The notes beneath the pieces were generated by a model that worked only from the letters and a program-made list of their open reading frames with translations, did not search any database and was not told the DNA's origin. This document shows, in pieces, positions 26,326 through 34,297 of a stretch of DNA of 64,000 nt (position 1 is its first letter; each line of letters opens with the position of its first letter). The DNA comes from an uncultured Synergistales bacterium (GTDB taxonomy: Bacteria; Synergistota; Synergistia; Synergistales; Aminobacteriaceae), in contig CAJOCL010000001.1 in NCBI GenBank assembly GCA_905233565.1, positions 124,001-188,000 on the forward strand. Reading direction: 5' to 3'. A program made the position numbers and the translations under genes.

Positions 26326-27657
26326 CTAAATTGCTCCAGAATCATATACTGCACAGCCTGCACAGAATGTCATTGCAACATCAATTTCTGAAATCTCTTC
26401 CGGCCTGACGAGGAAGGGATCCTGTTCAAGTACGACTATATCAGCATCATTGCCGACAGAAAGTTCGCCCCTTCTTGCTTCATTTCCGCCGTTCCACGAG
26501 GCCGACCACGTGTATACGCTCAGTGCTTCAGCTGTGCTGAGACCGCCCGAAACAAGAGAGCTTATGCGTTTTACGGGAGGGACTAAATTTTCGCCGCTTC
26601 CCGGAGAGATTACTAATCCGTTCTGAAATGCCTCGTGAATAAAATTATCTTCCTGTTCATGGCCGGCCATTGTAATACCGCCCAGCCCCAACAACCTCAT
26701 CCTGTCTATGATATTGCCTGTAAAGCCGCGTATTATGTGCCTTGATGATTTTCTTGAACGTTTTATGACCCGTTCAAGGGCATTCAGGCATGATTTGTTA
26801 TTTTCGCTGATTATCTGACAGCCTGAGAGATGAGCAGAGTATATCATGTTTTTCTGCTGTTCCTGCTGTTCAATGCCCCCTTTAACGAGTATCCCGCCGA
26901 TTTTGCAGAACGGGAGGCCGTCCCCTGTCCTAAGTCCTGAAGATAGAAATTCATTCAGCGTGCTTACGTTATCAAAGCCGAAATTACAGCGTAACCTGAA
27001 TGTCAGTGAATCATAAGCCTCACTGAAAAATATATCCCATAATCTTTCAATGTCGCTGCCGTCAAAGTCCGCCCATATCTCAGAAATTCCGAGAGCGTTT
27101 ACTTTCTGCGAATAAGTTTTGACAAGCGATATTATGTCATCTCCGCTTAATTCGGGTAAATGCTGCGTGAACTCGTCAAGTTCAACATTATCCTGAGGCA
27201 TGTTAAATTCATTCATTGCTACGGTGTTGAGAATGGCGTGTGTTTTCCCTGCGTCAATAACGGCACAGGGCATGGCAGGAATTACCGAGTCCAAGTCATC
27301 GCGTGAGATTACTAATTCATCAGGCAGGTTATAAGCCACGTACCATTCGCGCAGGGGCTTGTGATTTGCCCGTGAATAAGCCTCAAGGGATTCTGACATT
27401 TCGCGGACTGAATGAACGTTCGAGAGATTGAGACGTTCCTGAGTTTCAGCCCATGCAAGAAAGTCCGTACCCGTATCACAGAAAGCGGGCAGAACAGTCC
27501 TGCCGTGAAGGTCTATACTTCTCCCGTTAAGGCTGCTTGTCTCATCATTAACTGAAACGATCTGGCCATGTTCAAACGTAATATTCGAGGCTGTTCCTGA
27601 CTGAGTATGAATACGGCCGTTTGTGAGTGAAATTCTTTCGTTTTGGGTCTGCTGCAT
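26326..27657 (-). CDS. Amidohydrolase-fold protein lacking the metal ligands
   Basis: A 443-residue protein with the outline of the YtcJ-like amidohydrolases: N-terminal beta-sandwich strands (GRIHTQSG, GQIVSVND, SIDLHGRTVLPAF), a TIM-barrel middle and a C-terminal ARRGELSVGNDADIVVLEQDPF sandwich return. The catalytic features are changed. Where active members read D-x-H-x-H after PGF, this reads C60-D-T-G63-T-D65; the later His positions read Ser/Arg (GCQIISENN, RHIIRGF), and the usual GSD block is GSGEN. It therefore probably binds no metal in the normal way. It may be a pseudoenzyme with a binding or structural role, or a strongly diverged hydrolase. It lies just upstream of malQ on the same strand (25-base gap). 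Confidence 0.65.
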   Translation of the reverse strand: MQQTQNERISLTNGRIHTQSGTASNITFEHGQIVSVNDETSSLNGRSIDLHGRTVLPAFCDTGTDFLAWAETQERLNLSNVHSVREMSESLEAYSRANHKPLREWYVAYNLPDELVISRDDLDSVIPAMPCAVIDAGKTHAILNTVAMNEFNMPQDNVELDEFTQHLPELSGDDIISLVKTYSQKVNALGISEIWADFDGSDIERLWDIFFSEAYDSLTFRLRCNFGFDNVSTLNEFLSSGLRTGDGLPFCKIGGILVKGGIEQQEQQKNMIYSAHLSGCQIISENNKSCLNALERVIKRSRKSSRHIIRGFTGNIIDRMRLLGLGGITMAGHEQEDNFIHEAFQNGLVISPGSGENLVPPVKRISSLVSGGLSTAEALSVYTWSASWNGGNEARRGELSVGNDADIVVLEQDPFLVRPEEISEIDVAMTFCAGCAVYDSGAI

Positions 27658-27689
27658 ATATAGGCAAAAGCCCCCTTTTAATAATTAAT

Positions 27690-27723
27690 TAATAAAAATA
27701 AAGCCCGCCTTTTTTCGGCAGGC
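27690..27723 (-). terminator. Terminator after the small YjfB-like gene
   Basis: Minus-strand stem GCCTGCC-GAAAAAA-GGCGGGC (plus 27703-27723, one G-U pair) is followed by TTTATTTTTATT. It separates the small gene from the amidohydrolase-like gene. Confidence 0.8.
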
Positions 27724-27736
27724 AAAATCTTAAATG

Positions 27737-28000
27737 CTAATATAGTCCGCTGTGTTTTTCACCGATACCGAAAATCCTCAGTGAACTTTCCATAAGTTCA
27801 TTCTGAGATTTCACGAGCCACGCGCCTAACGCCATCTGAACTTTCGCTGTACTCATGTCCATAGAGGCTTCGGCTATGCTCATTGGGTCTGCTCCGCTCC
27901 CCATGACTTTTGCACTGGCAGCATTTGCCGTGTTAAGTCCTGTCTGCATCATGGAAAGGCCGCTTTTACCAAGAGTGTCAAAACTGTTCAGGTTAATCAT
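27737..28000 (-). CDS. Small protein, possibly YjfB-like motility protein
   Basis: Predicted 87-residue soluble protein from the ATG at 28000, which has AAGGAG about 11 bases upstream; the in-frame ATG at 28021 has no ribosome site. The sequence is rich in Ala, Ser and Met. The segment IAEASMDMSTAKVQMALG followed by AWLVKSQNELMES resembles the small putative motility proteins of the YjfB type (an I-A-x-x-S-M-x-M-S start and a V-x-K-x-x-x-x helix), but the match was made by eye and is weak. It has its own terminator and looks well expressed from a divergent promoter shared with the M15 peptidase gene. Function unknown. Confidence 0.45.
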   Translation of the reverse strand: MINLNSFDTLGKSGLSMMQTGLNTANAASAKVMGSGADPMSIAEASMDMSTAKVQMALGAWLVKSQNELMESSLRIFGIGEKHSGLY

Positions 28001-28119
28001 AATTTTTACATCTCCTTTCATGAGCCGGATTATATTTTACCAGCTCAGTATATAACTTTACATTTCTATTTTCGTAACTTAGAATTATAAAAATTACTAA
28101 GGAGGCTGAAATATTTTTC

Positions 28120-28818
28120 ATGAAAAATATTCTTTCAGTTACATTGACAGTCATAGCTTTAATTTTAGTCTTCTCGTCCTCATTTGCATATGCTGACGTA
28201 AAAGACGGGTTCTACATGTCGAAGATTAACGATGAAATTTTTGCGAGGATTAAGGGCAAGTCCTTCAAGGATAACTGCACTCTTCCGCGTGAAGACCTGA
28301 GGTACCTTCATGTCCTTCACAAAGACTTAGAGGGCAATACGCTCGAAGGCGAAATGATCTGCAATGTTTACATAGCGTATGACGTTCTCGACATTCTCAT
28401 GAAACTTTATGAGGCAGGTTACCCGATTGAAAGAATGCGCCTTGTTGATGAGTATGATGCCGTAGATGAAACTTCAATGCGCGATAATAATTCATCGTCA
28501 TTCAATTTCAGATTTATTACGCACACGACAAGAATTTCAAAGCACGGTCTCGGATTGGCGGTTGACATAAACACGCTCTATAATCCTTATGTAAAAATTA
28601 CTGCTGACGGAAAGACCATACTTGAACCGGCAACGGCAGGGGCATATATCGACAGGACAAAAGATTTTCCGTACAAGATAGACAGTGATGACCTGTGCTA
28701 TAAACTTTTCACTGAACACGGCTTCGAATGGGGCGGGAACTGGAAGACGGTTAAAGATTACCAGCATTTTGAAGTCCCTGACAACGTAGTATCGATACTT
28801 TATCCCGACAATAAATAA
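28120..28818 (+). CDS. M15-family D,D/L,D-carboxypeptidase-like peptidase
   Basis: Exported zinc peptidase of 232 residues, acting on peptidoglycan stem peptides in the periplasm. A signal peptide (LSVTLTVIALILVFSSSFAYA) is followed by the M15 core: SKHGLGLAVDINTLYNP, which supplies the zinc His and Asp, and DYQHFEV near the C-terminus, which supplies the second His. FEWGGNW is the family's characteristic loop. The N-terminal 100 residues have a KDNCTLPREDLRYLHVLHKD block common to CwlK/VanY-like proteins. The ATG lies about 14 bases after AAGGAGG. The next gene starts 18 bases downstream, so it may share a transcript with the hydrogenase-maturation genes, although the functions are unrelated. 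Confidence 0.85.
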   Translation: MKNILSVTLTVIALILVFSSSFAYADVKDGFYMSKINDEIFARIKGKSFKDNCTLPREDLRYLHVLHKDLEGNTLEGEMICNVYIAYDVLDILMKLYEAGYPIERMRLVDEYDAVDETSMRDNNSSSFNFRFITHTTRISKHGLGLAVDINTLYNPYVKITADGKTILEPATAGAYIDRTKDFPYKIDSDDLCYKLFTEHGFEWGGNWKTVKDYQHFEVPDNVVSILYPDNK

Positions 28819-28836
28819 GAACAGGAGGAATTAATT

Positions 28837-29079
28837 ATGGATACAAGAGTGGCAGTCATGAGCATAATAGTTGAGAACATAAACTCAATCGAGACGCTCA
28901 ATAATACTCTTCACGAGTACAGAAATTACATAATCGGCAGAATGGGGCTGCCGTATCACCAGAAAAATATAAACATAATCAGCATTGCCCTTGACGCACC
29001 GCAGGACGTTATATCGGCACTTTCGGGGCGTGTCGGCAATCTTGACGGCGTGAGCGTAACTATAGCATTCTCGAAATAG
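28837..29079 (+). CDS. TM1266-type iron-only hydrogenase system regulator
   Basis: An 80-residue ACT-like small protein found next to [FeFe]-hydrogenase maturation genes in anaerobes. The N-terminal TRVAVMSIIVENINSIETLN, the central IIGRMGLPYHQKNINIISIAL and the closing GRVGNLDGVSVTIAFSK are the family pattern. It is thought to regulate or sense the hydrogenase system, but its ligand is not known. A GGAGG site precedes the ATG, and its stop codon overlaps the GTG start of hydE by one base, so the two are translationally coupled. This adjacency is the main support for the functional link. Confidence 0.88.
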   Translation: MDTRVAVMSIIVENINSIETLNNTLHEYRNYIIGRMGLPYHQKNINIISIALDAPQDVISALSGRVGNLDGVSVTIAFSK

Positions 29080-30122
29080 TGAAAGACTTAATTAATAAGC
29101 TCGCGGAAGAACATTCACTGAACCTTGAAGAATATGAGGCGTTAATCAGCGGACGCAATGAAGAAAATACAAGGCTTCTCCGTGAATTTGCAGTTAAAGT
29201 CAGGCGTGAAATTTACGGAAATGATGTATATATTCGCGGCCTGATTGAAATTTCTAATATTTGCCGTAATGACTGTTTATATTGCGGAATAAGGAAAAGC
29301 AATAAAAATTGTGAACGCTACAGGTTAACGCCTGATGAAATTATTGAATGTTCAAATGAGGGCTATGAACTTGGCTTCAGGACGTTCGTACTTCAGGGCG
29401 GTGAAGACGGTTATTTCACTGACGAGATTTTAGGCGGCATTGTAAAAAAAATTAAAGACAATCATCCCGATTGTGCCGTTACCCTTTCAATGGGCGAAAG
29501 AAGTTACGGAAGTTATAAATTTCTGCGTGCCTGCGGTGCCGACAGGTATTTATTGAGGCATGAGACGGCTGACAGCCAGCACTATTCACGCCTTCACCCT
29601 TTGGCCATGTCTTACGATAACCGTATGAAATGCCTTGAAAATTTGCGGAGTCTTGGCTATCAGGTCGGCTGCGGTTTCATGGTAGGCAGTCCGTACCAGA
29701 CAGTGAAAAATATTGCAAAGGACTTGAAATTTATTGAGACTTTCAAGCCTGAGATGTGCGGTATAGGGCCGTTCATTCCGCATAAAGATACGGAGTTCCG
29801 AAATTTTCCGCCCGGCAGTGCTGAGATGACATGTTATCTTTTGTCGGTAATACGCCTGATTTATCCTCCTGTCCTGCTGCCTGCAACTACGGCACTCGGG
29901 ACGGTTAATCCAATAGGGCGCGAAATGGGCATTATGTCGGGCGCAAATGTAGTCATGCCGAACCTGTCGCCCGTAAAAGTCAGAAAGAAATATGAACTTT
30001 ATGACAACAAAATATGCACCGGCGAGGAGTCTGCACAGTGCAGAAATTGTCTTAATGAAAGAGTTTCCAAGATAGGCTACAGGATAGTAACGGGCAGGGG
30101 AGATTTCCGCGTCCCCTGCTGA
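29079..30122 (+). CDS. hydE: [FeFe] hydrogenase H-cluster radical SAM maturase HydE
   Basis: Radical S-adenosylmethionine enzyme of 347 residues needed to build the diiron subcluster of [FeFe] hydrogenase. The radical SAM cluster motif is CRNDCLYCGIRKSN (C-x3-C-x2-C, about residues 63-76). Other HydE features are QGGEDGYFTDEIL, LSMGERSYGSYKFLRACGADRYLLRHETAD, FMVGSPYQT and MCGIGPFIPHKDT. The start is GTG overlapping the previous stop; initiation is probably by coupling. HydF, HydG and the hydrogenase itself are not in the window and must lie elsewhere. BioB and PylB are relatives, but the RHETAD block and the upstream TM1266 gene favour HydE. Confidence 0.94.
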   Translation: MKDLINKLAEEHSLNLEEYEALISGRNEENTRLLREFAVKVRREIYGNDVYIRGLIEISNICRNDCLYCGIRKSNKNCERYRLTPDEIIECSNEGYELGFRTFVLQGGEDGYFTDEILGGIVKKIKDNHPDCAVTLSMGERSYGSYKFLRACGADRYLLRHETADSQHYSRLHPLAMSYDNRMKCLENLRSLGYQVGCGFMVGSPYQTVKNIAKDLKFIETFKPEMCGIGPFIPHKDTEFRNFPPGSAEMTCYLLSVIRLIYPPVLLPATTALGTVNPIGREMGIMSGANVVMPNLSPVKVRKKYELYDNKICTGEESAQCRNCLNERVSKIGYRIVTGRGDFRVPC

Positions 30123-30130
30123 TTTATGCT

Positions 30131-32041
30131 TCAGTTAGACTTGAAAAGCAGCGTCATTAGATTCAAAACTTCATTTCCCCAGTCATGCGCCGTCTTTGCC
30201 AAATCTGCGGGGGTCGGCTCTTCACTTTCGCGCAGTTTCATGACTTCACAAAGTATCGAATTTACTTCAGGATTTTCCCCGAACTCAGGCATAAAACTTA
30301 CGGCATGAAGAATTAAACCCTTAACGCTTTTCCGCTCATCTTCAGAAAGCCACGAACATAAAAATTCACCGTAATAATCGGGGCCGTACTGTGTCGGAAG
30401 ATTCAACGGCTTCTGAGCCTCAAGACGGATATTATCATCTTCAGTAAGCGCAAAATAATCGTTCATTCGTCTTCTTAAAGGCTCAAAAACCCTGTCTTCG
30501 TCAGCAGCAATAGAAGCGCACGTGAACTCAAGAATAAACGATGCAACCCTGTAGCTCTGTGATAACTGAGTACCCGGCGCAAGTTCCGTGAATAAAATTT
30601 TGTCGTCCCATTTGTATTCACGCCCTGAAATTCCCAAGTCAGGTATTACCTGCCAGCCCTCAACCTGTGCAGTGTCAACGATTGCTTTTCGTTCCTTGCC
30701 AGTAAGTTTGCCGCTTGATGACGTGTTGAACTTCATTACTTTTGCAAGATCCCCAAGTGTTGCCATTAACGGAAGTTCGCTGCCTTCCGGCCTTAATTTG
30801 TTAATGAAACCTTCAAAGTCAGGCCGCCCGGCAATGTCTGCGAGATCCGGCGGAGTTTCTGGAGGTTTAACCGAAGTTAGGAAAACTTCCCAAGAGTCAA
30901 CAAGATTCTTGAATATCGACAAATCCGCAAAGAAATCAGGAATTTCAACGGCTTCACTATCTTTTTTGCCGAGCGATATTGACGGATTAGAGGGAGTATA
31001 AGAAATTTTGAGGACGCTTTCAGGTTTCAGAAGTATTAACCCTCCCTTGCAAAGTTCCTTGTATATGGGCGTAAATTTCTGCAGAGCCTCATTTGAATGG
31101 GGAATCTGCGGTTCTCCTTCCCTGTGAAGTTTTGAACATGTCCTGACAACCGTAAAAGCTACGGCAGAAGGAAGGGGAAGCATTGATTTTGTGTAAGAGT
31201 TGAGGAGAATATCGAGCAGCCCTTCAGGAACGGAGTTCATTTTTTTGCACATCGACATCAAATCTTCGTCAGGAAGCCAGACTTTTATTGCAAGCCACGT
31301 TATAAAATTAACGAGATTATCTCTTAATGCCTCCCAGCGTAAAAGCGGCAATAACCTGAAAGCCTCGTTAATGCACATTCCCAAGTCCAATTTGTCGACA
31401 ATCGTACGCCGTTCAATTCCGTAAAGCCATATGGCTGGGTAACACATATGGAGCGGGGGCTGAATCCTCGCGCCTGCAAGCCACGTGAGATATATACCGC
31501 GCTGAATATCCGTCATTGACGCGTAAGACTCTGCGCCGTCTGCCGGTAACGTATCGCCCTTCTGAGGGAACGCAACGGGCAGAGTAACATCAATACATGA
31601 CGGTTCATTTGTTGCGGCCTCGCCGTTTGACCAGTAAGCAACGGGGCCGGGAACTACGATATTTGAAGCCTGAATATTCCCTGCCCTTCCGCACCATCGG
31701 AGAAGATTTGATTTTGCCTGAGCCTGTTTCTTTGGCTCTGATGATAAGCCGTAGGGTGAATCTTCACCGGCCGGAGCGTGAGATGAGTATGTTGCACCCG
31801 ATACTCTGTCGGGATCGGTTACGGGTTTTGCTGAAAGAATGAAGCCTGAATCATCGCTTTCGTCTCCGTCAATTATGTTATCGCCGTTATCATTATTATC
31901 ATTATCATCATCGGGCAAATCGAGAGATTCAGCGTTTACTGATTCTTGTGATTCGGGCTGTGATGCTGAATGTTTTGACTGCTGGCGGAGGAATGCCCCT
32001 ACAGCCATTGCGACGAATAAGCCTATTACAAGATATATCAT
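30131..32041 (-). CDS. Membrane-anchored TerB-N/TerB-C domain protein
   Basis: A 636-residue protein with one N-terminal membrane helix (MIYLVIGLFVAMAVGAFL), an acidic Asp/Asn-rich linker (DDDNDNNDNGDN, about residues 45-55), and a cytoplasmic body. From about residue 135 it shows a TerB-N pattern: GPVAYWSNGEAA, a stretch with MTDIQRGIYLTWLAGARIQPP, and PAIWLYGIERRTI. The C-terminal 130 residues, from ILEFTCASIAADEDRVFEPL to GNEVLNLMTLL, fit a TerB-C-like helical region. TerB-related domains belong to the tellurite-resistance/stress family, and the N/C pair often lies with helicase or ATPase partners; none is seen here. The membrane anchor is uncommon to my knowledge. Function unknown. It lies 20 bases downstream of the PIN toxin gene. 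Confidence 0.65.
   Translation of the reverse strand: MIYLVIGLFVAMAVGAFLRQQSKHSASQPESQESVNAESLDLPDDDNDNNDNGDNIIDGDESDDSGFILSAKPVTDPDRVSGATYSSHAPAGEDSPYGLSSEPKKQAQAKSNLLRWCGRAGNIQASNIVVPGPVAYWSNGEAATNEPSCIDVTLPVAFPQKGDTLPADGAESYASMTDIQRGIYLTWLAGARIQPPLHMCYPAIWLYGIERRTIVDKLDLGMCINEAFRLLPLLRWEALRDNLVNFITWLAIKVWLPDEDLMSMCKKMNSVPEGLLDILLNSYTKSMLPLPSAVAFTVVRTCSKLHREGEPQIPHSNEALQKFTPIYKELCKGGLILLKPESVLKISYTPSNPSISLGKKDSEAVEIPDFFADLSIFKNLVDSWEVFLTSVKPPETPPDLADIAGRPDFEGFINKLRPEGSELPLMATLGDLAKVMKFNTSSSGKLTGKERKAIVDTAQVEGWQVIPDLGISGREYKWDDKILFTELAPGTQLSQSYRVASFILEFTCASIAADEDRVFEPLRRRMNDYFALTEDDNIRLEAQKPLNLPTQYGPDYYGEFLCSWLSEDERKSVKGLILHAVSFMPEFGENPEVNSILCEVMKLRESEEPTPADLAKTAHDWGNEVLNLMTLLFKSN
31885..31925 (-). 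repeat. Low-complexity AT-rich tract encoding the acidic linker
   Basis: Repeats of TTATCATTATTATCATTATCA on the plus strand encode Asp/Asn on the minus strand within the TerB-like protein. Possible slippage site. Confidence 0.5.
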
Positions 32042-32061
32042 GCGAATTTATGCCTGCCTTT

Positions 32062-32472
32062 TTATGAGAATAAGCAGCTGTACATGCTGCAGAAATCCCC
32101 TGCCGTAATAATATCAATGCCGTTGTATTCCTGAATGTCAAGAAGGTCTTTGTCTCCGCTTATTATATATAAAGCTCCTGCATCAGCGGCACACTCAATA
32201 AATTTATTGTCGTCAGGGTCACGGCATATTTTTATTGATGAATGAGGTTTTATTATCTCCATTCCTGAAATCAGGGGGACAAGGACACGGCGGTTAAAAT
32301 GTCCCTGTCCGCGTTTTTCCATTTCAATTATAATTTCATAGTATTCACTGATTATTTCAGGCGAGGCGCAGGCAAATATCTTTTTGTCAGCAGCTGCCTC
32401 TATAATTTTTCTTGGTTTTCCGCCGAAAAAAATCCCTGAAATTACAACGTTAGTGTCAATAACGATCTTCAT
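32062..32472 (-). CDS. PIN-domain toxin (RNase)
   Basis: Probable ribonuclease toxin of 136 residues. The acidic active-site set is complete: Asp6 in VIDTNVVISGI, Glu43 in EIISEYYEI, Asp85 and Asp88 in RDPDDNKFIECA, and Asp107 in ISGDKDLL. Sequence and length match the small VapC-like PIN proteins annotated as putative toxin components (COG1569). PIN toxins cut RNA, often tRNA, when freed from their antitoxin. The start overlaps the upstream antitoxin gene by four bases (ATGA), as expected for a toxin-antitoxin operon with the antitoxin first. Confidence 0.88.
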   Translation of the reverse strand: MKIVIDTNVVISGIFFGGKPRKIIEAAADKKIFACASPEIISEYYEIIIEMEKRGQGHFNRRVLVPLISGMEIIKPHSSIKICRDPDDNKFIECAADAGALYIISGDKDLLDIQEYNGIDIITAGDFCSMYSCLFS

Positions 32473-32666
32473 ACCTGTTTTTTATACCCGTTTTTTTTTC
32501 TGCGTACGTCTTTTATGATGTCATTAACATCCTTTTCTTTAAGTCCTGAACGTTCTGCCCAATCGTGAGCCTCATCGAGCATTATCCTGAAATTTTCTGA
32601 TGACATCAACGCAGTATCAGCAAACGTCATGGCCGAATCAACAGCATTTGTATACATTTCAACCAC
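32469..32666 (-). CDS. Putative antitoxin of the PIN toxin
   Basis: A 65-residue protein preceding and overlapping the PIN toxin gene. It is acidic in the middle, basic at the end (DVRRKKNGYKKQV), and predicted helical. I see no clear ribbon-helix-helix or AbrB DNA-binding part, so its identity rests on gene order, size and overlap. A basic C-terminal tail in this position usually wraps the PIN active site. The DUF2156 gene ends two bases upstream of its start, so the pair may be read from that transcript. Confidence 0.6.
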   Translation of the reverse strand: MVEMYTNAVDSAMTFADTALMSSENFRIMLDEAHDWAERSGLKEKDVNDIIKDVRRKKNGYKKQV

Positions 32667-32668
32667 CT

Positions 32669-33553
32669 CTATAATATTTCCATTTGAAATTTTTCAAGCA
32701 TGAATGCCGGATTATAAGACAGCTTGGCTTCTCTAAGTCCCGGCTCGCCCATATCTTCCTCACGGTTAACCCAGATGTAATTACTGCCCTGCTCTTTCAG
32801 AAAAATGTAATTTATAGCCTGATAGCTGCCTGCATATTCAGGGAAAGCCTTTTCAAACCTTACATCAAGATTTTCTGAATCGAGTTCCTCAGCAATAGTA
32901 TAAGCAATGATTTCACCGTCAACTTTCAGCATTCCGCCGATGAAATTGAAATCTTCCCATTTTTCAAGAGCATTCTTTATCGCTATGTCCTCATCTTCCA
33001 GGGATTCAGCCTCGTCAGGCGTCATGGTCAGCATTCTATGAGAACGCCACTTCTCCTGAAATTTCATGACATCGCCGAAATCACCCGGATTAAGCGGGTA
33101 ATAATCCCACTCGTAGCCGTTCAAGAATGCGCGTACCCTGTTGCGTTTGTGTGCGTAGGCTTTGCCATTCAATGCGATCATGTCTTTCACTGCGTATACG
33201 TATTCGTGCTGATCCCTGTCGTCAGTGAATCTGAGATTTTCCCTTCCTGAAAGAATGTCTTTGATTTTTGACGGGACATCATATATCACATCTCCCGGCT
33301 TGAAGTGCGATAATTCCCTGTCCCAGTCTGTAACGGCGTCCCAGTTTCCCAAAGGCCCGAACATTCCCGGCAGCGGCCCGTCAGACCTGAGCCAGCATAA
33401 ATGCCCCTCAGTTTCGGCAATCTCAATCGGGTAAGTGTGCTGCCATGCCCATAAGCCGAAAAAAGAATATTCGGCGTAATGAACGGGTGAAGCCTGAAAA
33501 TATTTTGTGCAGATGTCTTTGTCCTGCCATGTTAATTTCCTGAAATTCAACAT
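32669..33553 (-). CDS. DUF2156 family protein (GNAT-like, MprF C-terminal type)
   Basis: A 294-residue cytoplasmic protein with the DUF2156 fold, related to the aminoacyl-transferase domain of phosphatidylglycerol lysyltransferase. Typical segments are LNFRKLTWQDKDICTKYF, YSFFGLWAWQ, KRNRVRAFLNGYEWDYYP, FIGGMLKVDGEIIAYTIAEEL and YIWVNREEDMGEPGLREAKLSY. The family is annotated as hypothetical in many anaerobes; stand-alone copies lack the membrane flippase part, so lipid lysinylation cannot be assumed. It begins a leftward run with the toxin pair, which starts two bases after its stop. No membrane segment is visible. Confidence 0.78.
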   Translation of the reverse strand: MLNFRKLTWQDKDICTKYFQASPVHYAEYSFFGLWAWQHTYPIEIAETEGHLCWLRSDGPLPGMFGPLGNWDAVTDWDRELSHFKPGDVIYDVPSKIKDILSGRENLRFTDDRDQHEYVYAVKDMIALNGKAYAHKRNRVRAFLNGYEWDYYPLNPGDFGDVMKFQEKWRSHRMLTMTPDEAESLEDEDIAIKNALEKWEDFNFIGGMLKVDGEIIAYTIAEELDSENLDVRFEKAFPEYAGSYQAINYIFLKEQGSNYIWVNREEDMGEPGLREAKLSYNPAFMLEKFQMEIL

Positions 33554-33604
33554 GTAATATTAAATCCTTCCGTGTGAATTATTGTGAATTATTCTATATC
33601 CTAA

Positions 33605-33646
33605 CACAAAAAAGCGGCTCTCTTTAATTTATCGGGAACCGCCTTA
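33605..33646 (-). terminator. Terminator after the HU gene
   Basis: Minus-strand hairpin (GGCGGTTCCC against GAGAGCCGCT, nine of ten paired with G-U) followed by a T run, between 33644 and 33605. It follows the HU stop codon closely. Confidence 0.75.
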
Positions 33647-33670
33647 AATTTCGTTTAGTGTCGTTGAAAA

Positions 33671-33964
33671 TTATTTTCCGATCGGTGCGTCAAGAACGCT
33701 GTCTTTGAGGTCTTTGCCCGGCCTGAAGACGGGGACTTTCTTTGCAGGAATGAGAACGACCTTTGAAGGATCCTGAGGATTGCGACCTTCTCTCTCTGCT
33801 CTTTCTCTGACCTCAAATACTCCGAAGCCTACGAACGTACACTTATCGCCTTTTGCGAGCGCTCCCTGAATCTGTGCGAAGACTTCATCAACTACGGGGG
33901 CTACGTCCTTTTTGCGCATGTCGAGTTTTGCAGTGATTGCGTCAATAAGTTCTGCTTTTGTCAT
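33671..33964 (-). CDS. hup: DNA-binding protein HU
   Basis: Nucleoid-associated protein of 97 residues that bends and compacts DNA. The fold is complete: MTKAELIDAITAKL, FGVFEVRERAEREGRNPQ with the beta-arm segment KVVLIPAKKVPVFRPGKDLKD, in which the intercalating Pro lies in the conserved RNPQ arm tip. A strong AGGAGGTG site lies six bases before the ATG. It is a single gene with its own terminator, and its promoter lies in the 330-base gap before rnfC. Confidence 0.97.
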   Translation of the reverse strand: MTKAELIDAITAKLDMRKKDVAPVVDEVFAQIQGALAKGDKCTFVGFGVFEVRERAEREGRNPQDPSKVVLIPAKKVPVFRPGKDLKDSVLDAPIGK

Positions 33965-34297
33965 GATTTACACCTCCTGATGAAAAAGTTTGCTTTATTT
34001 ATTTTGTCAAATTTTAAGGTAATCTGACAACCTTAAACGGCTCTAATACCGCTTTCAGAGTGCATTATACGGTAAACAAACAAATAGCGCAATTCCCTTC
34101 ATCATTGAAATTACTGTTTTTTTTGCGTTTTTATTCGCTTTATATTTTCATGGCCGGTTATTTTCGATATGCCCTGCGCAATAATTTCACTGCCTTGTAC
34201 CGATTGATTGAACCCTTAATTAAGCTATAATACATTTATACAAAAAATATCGTTTTTTATAATTTATAAATTTATTGAGAGGGGTGTCATATACACA
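33965..34297. other. Divergent non-coding region between HU and rnfC
   Basis: AT-rich 333-base gap. It holds the HU ribosome site and, on the plus strand, the rnf promoter near 34204-34231. TTGACA on the minus strand (34008-34003) is a possible HU -35 box, but I could not pair it with a good -10. I see no ORF, tRNA, riboswitch or strong hairpin in the rest. Confidence 0.6.
34204..34231 (+). promoter_or_regulatory. Promoter of the rnf operon
   Basis: TTGATT (34204-34209), a 16-base spacer and a perfect TATAAT (34226-34231) precede rnfC by about 65 bases, leaving an AT-rich leader of roughly 60 bases. Confidence 0.6.

Noticed and set aside
33965..34297. Riboswitch or small RNA in the HU-rnfC gap
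   Set aside because: No strong hairpin with a following T run and no known aptamer core seen; only AT-rich promoter sequence.
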